From a virus, in the IMG/VR virus record IMGVR_UViG_3300044732_000456, positions 1-24,035 of that record: 24,035 nucleotides of DNA, one strand, 5' to 3'. Position numbers and translations under genes: made by a program. Numbering within the stretch: position 1 is the first letter of the stretch; each line of letters begins with the position of its first letter. This document shows positions 1 to 5,683 of this stretch, piece after piece. The notes beneath the pieces are model-generated. The model searched no databases, had not been told where the DNA came from, and was given only the letters and a program-made list of their open reading frames with translations.

Positions 1-113
1 ACAGCCGGCCACCGCCGGTTGATCCGAGGGTTCGGATCCTTGAACGGAGTGACGTGGCCCACCATGCGAGACATGGACTCCTTGGTCAACCCCAATTGTT
101 GAAGTATCGTCAT
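1..113 (-). CDS. Unknown phage protein, N-terminal fragment cut by the window edge
   Basis: Reading the minus strand from the ATG at 113 gives an open frame of 37 codons that runs off the left edge. It begins MTILQQLGLTKESMSRMV and continues with a segment rich in Pro, Asn and Arg. The start is well supported: the purine-rich AGAAGGGG lies a few bases upstream, and the preceding gene stops only 9 bases before it, as expected for the next gene of the operon. The start of the peptide could form an amphipathic helix, but too little is present to assign a family or role. Confidence 0.6.
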   Translation of the reverse strand, partial: MTILQQLGLTKESMSRMVGHVTPFKDPNPRINRRWPA

Positions 114-122
114 TTTCCCCTT

Positions 123-668
123 CTATTCGCAGGTGTAGATTTTGTCGGTGGTTCGCAGGCCGGTGGGCCATTGAGGTTCGGTGAATGACTTCTCGATGAA
201 GATGACCTTATCGGTGGGCTGGATGGTGAGTCGTTCGCCATCGGTTCGGATGAACATGAATTCCTTGGCTTGGTTGGGTTGTCGGCTCCAGCTATCGCCG
301 ATGGGAGCGGCGGTGAAGAGGTAGTCGCCGGTGATGATTTGATCGGCGCATTTGACCTGGCATTCGAGTCCTCGGAGGAAGGTGTACTCGATGGTGGTGA
401 AGTCGGTTCCGTAGCAGTCCCATCGCTGGGCGTGGTCTGGGCGCCAGTCGAGTTCAGGCTGTGGATCGAATGCTAGCGCGTGAGGCGGCACCGCCCGGTA
501 AACCGCGCCGCACTCAAGCATGATGGTGCAGCCCCACATCCGACCTGGGATGGATACTAGGCCGAACCAGACGCAGGGGATGAATGCTGCCCCGGATAAT
601 CCGAGGAAGGATGCTTCGACGAAGCAGTACTGATGGTGAGGCAATTGGCCTGCTTGTGAGTAGATCAT
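123..668 (-). CDS. Conserved phage protein of unknown function, 181 aa
   Basis: The start is the ATG at 668, which overlaps the TGA of the upstream gene (ATGA); the open frame extends further upstream to 809 but only as a shadow of that neighbour. The protein has an aromatic and hydrophobic N-terminal part (residues about 15-40), then MLECGAVYRAVPPHALAF around residues 50-67, WDCYG near 83-87, and a C-terminal part with GDYLFTAAPIGD (114-125) and QAKEFMFIRTDGERLTIQP (133-151). From memory this motif order resembles a family common in environmental and proteobacterial phages whose function is not known; that is a recollection, not a search result. Eight cysteines are spread along the chain. 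The N-terminal segment could associate with a membrane, but it is interrupted by polar residues and I do not call a clear TM helix. It is the largest product of the left cluster. Confidence 0.8.
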   Translation of the reverse strand: MIYSQAGQLPHHQYCFVEASFLGLSGAAFIPCVWFGLVSIPGRMWGCTIMLECGAVYRAVPPHALAFDPQPELDWRPDHAQRWDCYGTDFTTIEYTFLRGLECQVKCADQIITGDYLFTAAPIGDSWSRQPNQAKEFMFIRTDGERLTIQPTDKVIFIEKSFTEPQWPTGLRTTDKIYTCE

Positions 669-850
669 GGGTAGTCTGGTAGGACTTTCTTGAGTTCGAT
701 CAGGGTGCAGTTGTCTCCGTCGGCCAGATGCCGATTGGCTTCGAGTGTGGATCGGATGGCTGCCTCCAGGTGCGCGATCCGCTCCTTGGCCTCCTCCAGC
801 TCTTTCCAAGTCTTCACTCCGTCAATGGTTCTCATTTCTTCGATGGTCAT
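665..850 (-). CDS. Short coiled-coil protein, 61 aa
   Basis: The chosen ATG at 850 forms an ATGA overlap with the preceding gene's stop; a longer version from 868 would add six residues lying inside that gene. The product starts MTIEEMRTIDG and then has a charged helix with heptad-like spacing (KELEEAKERIAHLEAAIR, residues about 16-33), so a short coiled coil is likely. It has no signal peptide or TM segment. It resembles the three coiled-coil products encoded at 1068-1728 in its [R/H]I-x-x-LE helix, which suggests a family of related small proteins in this cluster. The function is unknown. Confidence 0.75.
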   Translation of the reverse strand: MTIEEMRTIDGVKTWKELEEAKERIAHLEAAIRSTLEANRHLADGDNCTLIELKKVLPDYP

Positions 851-1071
851 GGTTTCAGATCCCTGCATTGCTTGATGGCGTCGTCGATGGCTTTACGCAT
901 CATCGGCCATTCCTCTGGGTTGATGCTGACTTTACCATGGCCATCAGCAGATTGACTGACCTCAACGTACTCACCGCCGCCTTCATCGACGATTTCGATG
1001 TCAGTGCATTCCATGGAAAGCATGTGGTCGTCGGTAGGTGACAGCACCCATTTGATCGGTCGCAGTTTCAT
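847..1071 (-). CDS. Small phage protein with EYVEVSQS and INPEEWP motifs, 74 aa
   Basis: The start at 1071 is chosen because it gives the ATGA junction shared by its neighbours and has TGGAGGGAAG directly in front, a strong Shine-Dalgarno. An upstream ATG at 1086 would overlap the neighbour by 19 bases. The product reads MKLRPIKWVLSPTDDHM, then an acidic, probably beta-stranded middle with GGEYVEVSQS (about 37-46) and a helical C-terminus after INPEEWPMMRKAIDDAIKQC. Small phage proteins with a similar strand-strand-helix layout and an INPEEWP-like motif are familiar but uncharacterised. It is soluble, with no signal. The role is unknown. Confidence 0.75.
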   Translation of the reverse strand: MKLRPIKWVLSPTDDHMLSMECTDIEIVDEGGGEYVEVSQSADGHGKVSINPEEWPMMRKAIDDAIKQCRDLKP

Positions 1072-1283
1072 CTTCCCTCCAACCATTTCTCCAAGTCGTG
1101 GAGTTCATCCACTTTGGCTTCGAGTTGTTTGATGCGTTTATTCGCTCCAGCCAGTTGCCTCTCTAACTGACGGGCGAAGCCAGCCTTCACGAAGTGCTGG
1201 AACGCCACGGTGACAACCGGCTGTCGGTCTGTGCGCGGTGTTTTGCTGACGACCTTTTTGTTGGCGTTAACAAGATGGCTCAC
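1068..1283 (-). CDS. Short coiled-coil protein, TPRTD type, 71 aa
   Basis: It starts with GTG at 1283, overlapping the previous stop as GTGA, with a G-rich AAGGGGGTGAAG upstream. The N-terminus is basic; then comes KTPRTDRQPV (about 14-23), a spacer ending FVKAGFARQLERQL, and a coiled-coil helix GANKRIKQLEAKVDELHDLE. The order TPRTD, then FARQLER, then a coiled coil is one I recall from many phage genomes, where these small proteins are annotated as hypothetical. Nucleotides coding for IKQLE also occur almost unchanged in the next gene upstream (1280-1468), pointing to duplication. The function is unknown. Confidence 0.75.
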   Translation of the reverse strand: MSHLVNANKKVVSKTPRTDRQPVVTVAFQHFVKAGFARQLERQLAGANKRIKQLEAKVDELHDLEKWLEGR

Positions 1284-1468
1284 AACTTCACCCCCTTCTC
1301 ATTCCACAGCAGCAGATCGGCGCGCAATGCGTCGTTCTCGGTTTCGAGTTGCTTGATGCGGTCCTGAGCGTTTTGAATGTGGTGCCTAGCATGCGACAAT
1401 CGGTCCTGCTCCATACATAGAGCATCCTTGAGTATTTCGTTCTCACGTTTCAATTCTTCAATGCTCAC
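1280..1468 (-). CDS. Short coiled-coil protein, 62 aa
   Basis: The start is GTG at 1468, overlapping the TGA of its neighbour as GTGA, with GGAGG seven bases upstream; the GGAGG lies inside the last codons of the previous gene. The whole chain is predicted helix: MSIEELKRENEILKDAL at the N-terminus, then RIKQLETENDALRADLLL (about 38-55), giving two heptad stretches typical of a parallel coiled coil. It has no TM or signal segment. Its C-terminal half resembles the products at 1068-1283 and 1465-1728. It may form homo- or hetero-oligomers with those neighbours, but that is inference. Confidence 0.75.
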   Translation of the reverse strand: MSIEELKRENEILKDALCMEQDRLSHARHHIQNAQDRIKQLETENDALRADLLLWNEKGVKL

Positions 1469-1728
1469 AGCTTGGCCTCCGTTAACGCCTGAAAAGCGAT
1501 TTGTGATTCTGTCGAGCGATGGCCTCGGTAGTCGGTGTTTGCAATGCGGTGGAGAGCCTCCTCCAACCGCTTGATGTGGTCTTGAAGCCGCAGGTTTGCT
1601 TCATCCAACAATTGCTGCTGCCGGATGATTGCGTTGGACGCGGTGAGTTCGCGTTCCAACCTCCTGCACAGCATGCCGAGTTCGGCCACGTTGTGCGGAG
1701 TCGAGTCTGATATCGGGGTGTCGCTCAT
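1465..1728 (-). CDS. Coiled-coil phage protein, 87 aa
   Basis: The ATG at 1728 overlaps the upstream stop (ATGA) and is preceded by GGAAGGAG. The product begins MSDTPISDSTPHNVAELGML, a variant of the TPRTD-type N-terminus of the 71-aa neighbour, followed by RRLERELTASNAIIRQQQ and LQDHIKRLEEALHRIAN, a long coiled-coil region. The C-terminus ends TEAKL, whose codons carry the GGAGG ribosome site of the following gene. It is the longest of the four related helical proteins in the cluster. The biochemical role is unknown. Confidence 0.78.
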   Translation of the reverse strand: MSDTPISDSTPHNVAELGMLCRRLERELTASNAIIRQQQLLDEANLRLQDHIKRLEEALHRIANTDYRGHRSTESQIAFQALTEAKL

Positions 1729-1913
1729 TTACACTCCTTCCATTTGAACACTGCTTTTCCATTCGCGTCAGCCACCCACTCGGCATGGCCTTTGATGACG
1801 GCTTCTTTATGCATATTATCCATTCCGGTATTGATTCCACATAGGTTTGATACTAAGCATGCAAAGCTAACCAATACGACGCATGGGATTATTAACGGTG
1901 CATATTCTTTCAT
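1725..1913 (-). CDS. Single-TM small phage protein, 62 aa
   Basis: The start at 1913 is fixed by an ATGA overlap and by GGGAGGCGAA immediately upstream; the frame is open back to 1994 only as a shadow. The product has one membrane helix (PLIIPCVVLVSFACLVSNLC, residues about 6-25) followed by a short soluble domain with KGHAEWVADANGKAVFKWKE. This C-terminal pattern is familiar from small phage proteins of unknown function, where it occurs with or without the TM helix. It is probably anchored in the inner membrane; which side the domain faces cannot be settled from sequence alone. A role in lysis control or superinfection exclusion is possible but unsupported. Confidence 0.78.
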   Translation of the reverse strand: MKEYAPLIIPCVVLVSFACLVSNLCGINTGMDNMHKEAVIKGHAEWVADANGKAVFKWKECK

Positions 1914-2209
1914 TTCGCCTCCCCCCTCGCTTTGAGCATTGCGTCGGCTATTTCGTAAGCCATAATCGCGCTCTGGTTTATGTTGTTGTACCACCCCACT
2001 TCGTTGATTGCCGCCGCCGCGAAGTAGTCGCGATTCGATTTACGGATCATGTCGTCCAGCCAATCCGTTCCGCTGTCTGGTACGCGTAGTCTGATCGCAG
2101 CGTATTGGCGCAGGGTCATGCCATGGTAATTGATTGCTGGAGTAATTCCGTCCCATTGCGTTGTATGTGGAAACGCCGGTCCTCCGTCGTTGATTGGTTG
2201 GTTGCTCAT
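1910..2209 (-). CDS. Small phage protein with GMTLRQYAA motif, 99 aa
   Basis: The ATG at 2209 overlaps the previous stop (ATGA) behind a strong GGAGGAGGCGAA. The product starts MSNQPINDGGPAFPHTTQWD, then GMTLRQYAAIRLR (about 30-42), a central acidic and aromatic stretch, and a C-terminal helix AYEIADAMLKARGEAK. This order (GGPAFP, GMTLRxYxA, then a C-terminal A-Y-x-x-A-D-A-M-L helix) is one I recall from a very common small phage protein family of unknown function, usually lying among early or accessory genes. The family match is confident; the function is not known. Confidence 0.82.
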   Translation of the reverse strand: MSNQPINDGGPAFPHTTQWDGITPAINYHGMTLRQYAAIRLRVPDSGTDWLDDMIRKSNRDYFAAAAINEVGWYNNINQSAIMAYEIADAMLKARGEAK

Positions 2210-2403
2210 TTCGCCTCCTCCACCTTCACCATCGGAACAAAGTCCAATCGGTTGCTCTCGTCGATTGCGATTCCCCAATTGTTCCTGCGGCAGGACAGTT
2301 CGGTGGCGTTGTAAACTTCCGCCACCTTCTCGTCCGGCAGGTAAATGGACAGCAGTCCTTTGAATGTTAGTCGTACCGTCTCTGATTTGTTTTGTTCGCT
2401 CAT
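2206..2403 (-). CDS. Hypothetical small protein, 65 aa
   Basis: The ATG at 2403 overlaps the RHH gene's stop (ATGA) and has AGGA seven bases upstream. The product MSEQNKSETVRLTFKGLLS... is soluble and likely alpha/beta, with YLPDEKVAEVYNATEL in the middle and a C-terminus ending VKVEEAK. The last codons, GAGGAGGCGAAATGA, supply the ribosome site of the next gene. I recognise no family. Its N-terminal MSEQ resembles that of the 54-aa product at 2536-2700, but the rest does not match. Existence is supported mainly by its junctions. Confidence 0.7.
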   Translation of the reverse strand: MSEQNKSETVRLTFKGLLSIYLPDEKVAEVYNATELSCRRNNWGIAIDESNRLDFVPMVKVEEAK

Positions 2404-2630
2404 TTTGATTCCTGTCTCTTTAGATATTCTGCAATTGCTTCATCTGCCAGTCCCTGAGTTCTATATCCATTTTTGATTGCGTATGCCTTTAACTCAGCAT
2501 GCACATCTGGTGACACTAAAACGTGTTTAACAAGATCACGGTTTCGTTTGGGTTTGTTTGTTCTTTTTGTTCCTGTTCCAGTAGCTGACTTCATATCTTT
2601 TAAGTTTCTTCGCTGCACGATAGGTTTCAC
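2400..2630 (-). CDS. Ribbon-helix-helix-like DNA-binding protein, 76 aa
   Basis: The C-terminal half has the look of an RHH (Arc/MetJ-type) domain: a strand KHVLVSPDVHAELKAYA followed by a second helix RTQGLADEAIAEYLKRQ. RHH proteins dimerise and bind operator DNA through the N-terminal strand. Here the strand is preceded by a highly basic arm (KRTNKPKRNRD) that would fit DNA backbone contact. I prefer the GTG start at 2630 because AGGAG lies eight bases upstream; an ATG at 2594 would give 64 residues and keep the whole domain. It overlaps the 54-aa gene by 59 to 95 bases depending on the start. It is a candidate regulator of this cluster, which is inference. Confidence 0.75.
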   Translation of the reverse strand: MKPIVQRRNLKDMKSATGTGTKRTNKPKRNRDLVKHVLVSPDVHAELKAYAIKNGYRTQGLADEAIAEYLKRQESK

Positions 2631-2700
2631 CGGCTTGGCTCCTGCTCATCTGGTACACCCCGGTACCATCGTTGATCATTCGTTTGACCTGCTCGCTCAT
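2536..2700 (-). CDS. Small basic protein, 54 aa
   Basis: The frame opens with ATG at 2700, overlapping the RuvC-like gene's TGA (ATGA), and has a textbook GGAGGT five bases upstream, encoded within the RuvC C-terminal Gly-rich tail. It runs 54 codons to TGA at 2536. The product begins MSEQVKRMINDGTGVYQMSR, a pattern reminiscent of a helix-turn-helix N-terminus, and ends in a very basic tail (RNKKNKQTQTKP). The 3' end overlaps the RHH gene in another frame. Initiation signals are as good as those of any neighbour, so I take it as a gene. DNA binding is only inferred from charge and the HTH-like start. Confidence 0.62.
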   Translation of the reverse strand: MSEQVKRMINDGTGVYQMSRSQAGETYRAAKKLKRYEVSYWNRNKKNKQTQTKP

Positions 2701-3152
2701 CGACCACCTCCCTGGGCGTAATGGAGGACCAGCAGGGCGTCACAGTTCTTAAGGGTCACATCGAGGTGCGGATACAGTTCCTGGGCCTTGGCCTTGAGCT
2801 TGCGCTTCCACTCCGCGGAGTTTGCGCAGGAGCGTTTACCACCCAGTCCAAGAGGGTCTTGCCATACCTTGGGTTCCACGCGGTGGATGGCGTATCCAAT
2901 GGAGTAGGCCAATCCTTGGATGATGCCGTAGTTCTCGTGCAGGGTGGCGACCGAAGCAGCAGGAGTCAGTTTTGACACGAACTTGGGGACCTTCTCAATC
3001 CAGAGATGGCTATCTGCTAATTTGAATCCGCTTAGTAGTTGCGCCATGTCCGGTAAGGATTCGGGCATTGCGAACAGGAGGATCCCGTCCTTGGTGTGGA
3101 TTGCGAACCCGCCGTTCACGCCGGGGTCACAGGCTACGATTGTTTTGCTCAT
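2697..3152 (-). CDS. RuvC-like Holliday junction resolvase, 151 aa
   Basis: RuvC-family resolvases are metal-dependent endonucleases of the RNase H fold that cut four-way DNA junctions. The visible signature is CDPGVNGG at residues 8-15 (catalytic D9), WIEKV at 51-55 (catalytic E53), LHENYGIIQGLA (71-82), VEPKVWQ (92-98) and NCDALLVLHYA at 137-147 with the third acidic residue D138. Length fits phage RuvC proteins (about 150-180 aa). The ATG at 3152 lies inside the preceding 45-codon gene and lacks a clear Shine-Dalgarno. The C-terminus is an unusual QGGGR tail whose codons supply the ribosome site of the next gene. With the recombination genes upstream it probably resolves branched replication or recombination intermediates before packaging. 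Confidence 0.9.
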   Translation of the reverse strand: MSKTIVACDPGVNGGFAIHTKDGILLFAMPESLPDMAQLLSGFKLADSHLWIEKVPKFVSKLTPAASVATLHENYGIIQGLAYSIGYAIHRVEPKVWQDPLGLGGKRSCANSAEWKRKLKAKAQELYPHLDVTLKNCDALLVLHYAQGGGR

Positions 3153-3264
3153 TGGTTTTGGTTTGTTGGGACTTGATGGTGAGAGTGTGGCCTACGTAGA
3201 CACCTGCGATCACGCACAGTGGCATCAGCACGGCCATGGAGACGATGGTGAGTGCGGTGCTCAT
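3127..3264 (-). CDS. Very small single-TM protein, 45 aa
   Basis: Reading the minus strand from the ATG at 3264 gives MSTALTIVSMAVLMPLCVIA followed by GVYVGHTLTIK and a polar Asn/Gln-rich tail ending NNRSL. Residues about 4-25 form one hydrophobic helix, so this is a membrane micro-protein. Evidence that it is real: the start overlaps the helicase stop as ATGA, and it fills an otherwise empty gap of about 108 bases between helicase and RuvC genes, overlapping the latter by 26 bases. No Shine-Dalgarno is seen, so expression would depend on translational coupling. Function is unknown; the setting inside a recombination module is odd for a membrane protein. Confidence 0.6.
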   Translation of the reverse strand: MSTALTIVSMAVLMPLCVIAGVYVGHTLTIKSQQTKTNEQNNRSL

Positions 3265-4418
3265 ACGATTGAGCATCCGAGTTCCTTGTAGCACTTGATG
3301 CGTTTCTTGGCGTGGGCTTCTGCCAGCGGATGGAAGGTGTCTTTGAAGTCGTGGATGAATGCCATCTCCTTGCCTGGGGCTTTCCGTAGCGCACGGCTGG
3401 CCCGCTGGATGGTCTTCTGTGCGCTCCGACCACCGGACACCATGACCAGTGTCTCGACGTTAGGCAGGTCGAGTCCCTCGTCGGCCAGTGATGTGGCGAT
3501 CATGGTTCTTATGTTGCCAGCCTTGAACTCCTCCATCGCCGCACGGCGGGCCTTCTTTGGCATCTTAGAGTGGACGAGTACAGCATCACCGATTGCCTTC
3601 GCGTATTCCTCCCCGAGGGTTACGCGGGGTACCAGAACGAGCGTAGGTGAGTGACCTCCACAGTTTGCGAACATGATCGCTGCTCCATTACGTTGCTTGT
3701 TACCGCAGATGCCGATCTCAGTGATCGCTTCCCAAGCGCACATGGCACGGAGTTCTGGCTGGCTGATCCTCATGTACCGCTTGCGCTCGGTAAAGAGTTT
3801 TTCGATATGGTTGTCAATTTTCTGCTGTATCAGGAAGTCGCTTGCTGAACTCATGTAGACGGTCGCATGAGCCAACACACCGGCCAGTTCATCCCGGCGG
3901 ATCTCAAACTGGGTATCGCGGAAGAGCTTGCGAAGGATCTCATTACGCTCTGGATCATCGGACCAAGGGGTCGCATCGAATCCAAATCGCAGGCCGCTGC
4001 ATGACTCGATAATCTTGAGCCAAGTGGCAGCAGGACTGTGCTTCGCCTCGTCCACGATGATCAGGTTCTTCCTGGAGAAATCGACTGATTCATGGGGGCA
4101 ACGGACCTCAACGCGGGAGGTATTGACGCCCATCGCATGAAGCGAAGCAACCGCCTGCTGACATGTCTCTCGGGTGGGGGCGAGCCATCCAAATGTCCAT
4201 GTCGGAAATTGGGAGAAATGCTTTAGGATCGAGGAAGCGATGAGGGTCTTGCCGCTCCCCGCGGGTGCGATGATGAGTCCATCAGCTCCAGACTTGGCCC
4301 ACTCGATTGCTCGTTGCTGGTAGGGACGCAGCAGAAATGCTTGCGTCGAAATGGTTTCCGGATGATCTTTGGTCTGCATAGCGTGTCGTTGCGCTTTGTT
4401 TGTTTGTTTTGGACTCAT
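3261..4418 (-). CDS. SF2 DExH-type DNA helicase, 385 aa
   Basis: This is an ATP-dependent superfamily 2 helicase of the SSL2/RecG-like phage type. Motifs in order: Q-like RPYQQRAIEW (about 31-40), Walker A APAGSGKT (51-58), motif Ia WLAPTR, Walker B VDEAKH (122-127), motif III GFDATP (146-151), motif V ATSLADEGLDLP and motif VI QRASRALR (338-345). The fourth Walker B residue is Lys where DEAH or DECH is usual, though a His follows. I choose the ATG at 4418, which has GGGGGG four bases upstream; the frame also opens at a GTG at 4439 located in the loop of a strong hairpin. It stops in an ATGA overlap with the 45-aa gene. It probably unwinds or branch-migrates DNA together with the RecT/RecE-like pair and RuvC. 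Confidence 0.92.
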   Translation of the reverse strand: MSPKQTNKAQRHAMQTKDHPETISTQAFLLRPYQQRAIEWAKSGADGLIIAPAGSGKTLIASSILKHFSQFPTWTFGWLAPTRETCQQAVASLHAMGVNTSRVEVRCPHESVDFSRKNLIIVDEAKHSPAATWLKIIESCSGLRFGFDATPWSDDPERNEILRKLFRDTQFEIRRDELAGVLAHATVYMSSASDFLIQQKIDNHIEKLFTERKRYMRISQPELRAMCAWEAITEIGICGNKQRNGAAIMFANCGGHSPTLVLVPRVTLGEEYAKAIGDAVLVHSKMPKKARRAAMEEFKAGNIRTMIATSLADEGLDLPNVETLVMVSGGRSAQKTIQRASRALRKAPGKEMAFIHDFKDTFHPLAEAHAKKRIKCYKELGCSIV

Positions 4419-4420
4419 GT

Positions 4421-4460
4421 CACCCCCCGGAGCCTGCACTCTCCGGGGGGCTTTTGTTTG
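4421..4460 (+). terminator. GC-rich hairpin with a U-tract on the plus strand
   Basis: CCCCCCGGAG (4423-4432) and CTCCGGGGGG (4441-4450) are perfect inverted repeats, a 10-bp stem with an 8-base loop, followed on the plus strand by CTTTTGTTTG. That is the form of a Rho-independent terminator for plus-strand transcripts, although all genes here are on the minus strand. Read on the minus strand, the U-tract is replaced by A-rich sequence before the stem, and the 3' arm GGGGGG lies directly in front of the helicase ATG. It may therefore block antisense transcription, hide the helicase ribosome site, or both. Confidence 0.5.
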
Positions 4461-4464
4461 TAGG

Positions 4465-4884
4465 TCAGATGGTGTCGTTATCGCTCGGCACCTTCTTCAT
4501 GCGACGGACACGCAGGGCGGTTTGAATCTGCCCGTTCTTATCGGCGTACCTCTCCTCTTCGAGGACGACGATCATCGACAGTCCAACGAAGCCTTGGAGG
4601 AATCGGAAGAAGGCTCCGTTGAGGCTAAAATCGAACTCAGCACCGTCATCGATGTTTGCCTCGGTCGCACTGATCAGCGCCTGAATGCGCCACATCTGGC
4701 TTTCTTTTAAGACAAACCTGTCACTAAGAATTTCTCCGTCACTACCCTTTAAGCGCAGGGTTGCGACGCTGTTACCGCTCTTGTCCAGACCGTCATCCTT
4801 GCAGGAGTTGACGATGACAGTGTATTCGCCGGGGCCGGCAAACGGCTTCACTTCGGCTTGGGAACGATCGACTTTGAATTTCAT
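4465..4884 (-). CDS. DUF669-like protein, probable phage ssDNA-binding protein, 139 aa
   Basis: The chain begins MKFKVDRSQAEVKPFAGPGEY, followed by a strand pattern VIVNSCKDDG and KSGNSVATLRLKGSDGE (about 36-52), and later FVGLSMIVVLEEERYADKNG and RVRRMKKVPSDND. The layout (N-terminal FKVD..., PGEY, KSGN..., late V-V-L-E-E...) fits small OB-like beta proteins of the DUF669 type that many phages encode between recombinase and helicase genes and that are thought to act as single-strand binding proteins. The acidic C-terminal end (SDNDTI) also suits an SSB-like tail. It lies 19 bases after the exonuclease and 46 bases before the helicase ATG. No Shine-Dalgarno precedes the ATG; the leader is rich in CA. 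Confidence 0.72.
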   Translation of the reverse strand: MKFKVDRSQAEVKPFAGPGEYTVIVNSCKDDGLDKSGNSVATLRLKGSDGEILSDRFVLKESQMWRIQALISATEANIDDGAEFDFSLNGAFFRFLQGFVGLSMIVVLEEERYADKNGQIQTALRVRRMKKVPSDNDTI

Positions 4885-4903
4885 GTGTTGGGATGTGTGT
4901 TGT

Positions 4904-5683
4904 TTATTCGGACTGACGCATCGCCCATGTGGGCAACGAAAGGGTTTGAGTTGTGGATGGGTAGCAGGGCCAAGAGTTCAGTTCCTGGCACTCGATGAAT
5001 GTCTTGAGTTGTTCATCGATGATTGAATGTCCGACATCGATGGCCAACTGATCAAGCTCGTAGCAGGCGACACCGTAGGGAGCTTCCTTCTCAACGGCGA
5101 TGAACACGAATCGATTGATGCCGGTGATGCGTTGGTACCAAGCGGCTTGGACGTGGTAGCGGAACTGAGCGCAGGACTTAGCGAACGCGCTTAGCGACGC
5201 ATCCTGGGTGGTTTTGACATCGATGATGTAGTCCTCGGCGAGGCCATCGATGCGAGCCTTGACCTTCACGCCATTCCACGAGTCGAAGCACGAGACCTCG
5301 GTCTGGATGCCGTTGAGTAGCGGAGCTGCGGCAGGGTGAGCATGAACCGCGGCGGCGGCTCCGGTGATGTTGTCCCACTGCTCTTGATTGAGCGGGTTCA
5401 TGCCTGAGGCGATGATGGCCTCGTAGGCTGCTTTGCCGTCCTTGGTGCGGCGATCGCCGGTGAACACCGCGTAGGACTTGGCGAACAGCTCAGGCTCAAG
5501 GATCGCCATGTGAACGGCGGTCCCGAACTCCAGTGCAGGTGATGACTCGTTCTTGGTCGTGCCATCCTGCCAAGCGCGGAAGTGCGCGGGCGACTTCCGG
5601 AACTGATCGAGCCCTGACTTCGAGAGTGCCTTGGTGCCGTGGTAGATCGCCGCCGGCATGTTGCAGATGATTTCTCCACTCAC
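4904..5683 (-). CDS. RecE-like PD-(D/E)XK exonuclease, 259 aa
   Basis: This resembles the exodeoxyribonuclease VIII (RecE) C-terminal nuclease and DUF3799-type phage exonucleases, which degrade one strand of duplex ends to give a 3' overhang for annealing. The catalytic core is readable: LEFGTAVHMAILEPE (51-65, H58), KARIDGL (142-148, D146), IIDVKTT (153-159, D155 and K157) and HVQAAWYQ (177-184, Q179). The N-terminal YHGTKALSKSGLDQFRKSPAHF is also characteristic. The length matches stand-alone phage versions. The start is GTG at 5683, overlapping the RecT stop as GTGA, with GGAGGTG five bases upstream, better supported than the internal ATG at 5659. It pairs with the adjacent annealing protein. 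Confidence 0.92.
   Translation of the reverse strand: MSGEIICNMPAAIYHGTKALSKSGLDQFRKSPAHFRAWQDGTTKNESSPALEFGTAVHMAILEPELFAKSYAVFTGDRRTKDGKAAYEAIIASGMNPLNQEQWDNITGAAAAVHAHPAAAPLLNGIQTEVSCFDSWNGVKVKARIDGLAEDYIIDVKTTQDASLSAFAKSCAQFRYHVQAAWYQRITGINRFVFIAVEKEAPYGVACYELDQLAIDVGHSIIDEQLKTFIECQELNSWPCYPSTTQTLSLPTWAMRQSE

Noticed and set aside
2697-3152. Possible RNase H or transposase assignment for the DPG-motif protein
   Set aside because: The spacing of D9, E53 and the late D138 with NCDALL, plus YGIIQG and W-containing motif between them, fits RuvC better; no transposon ends are present.
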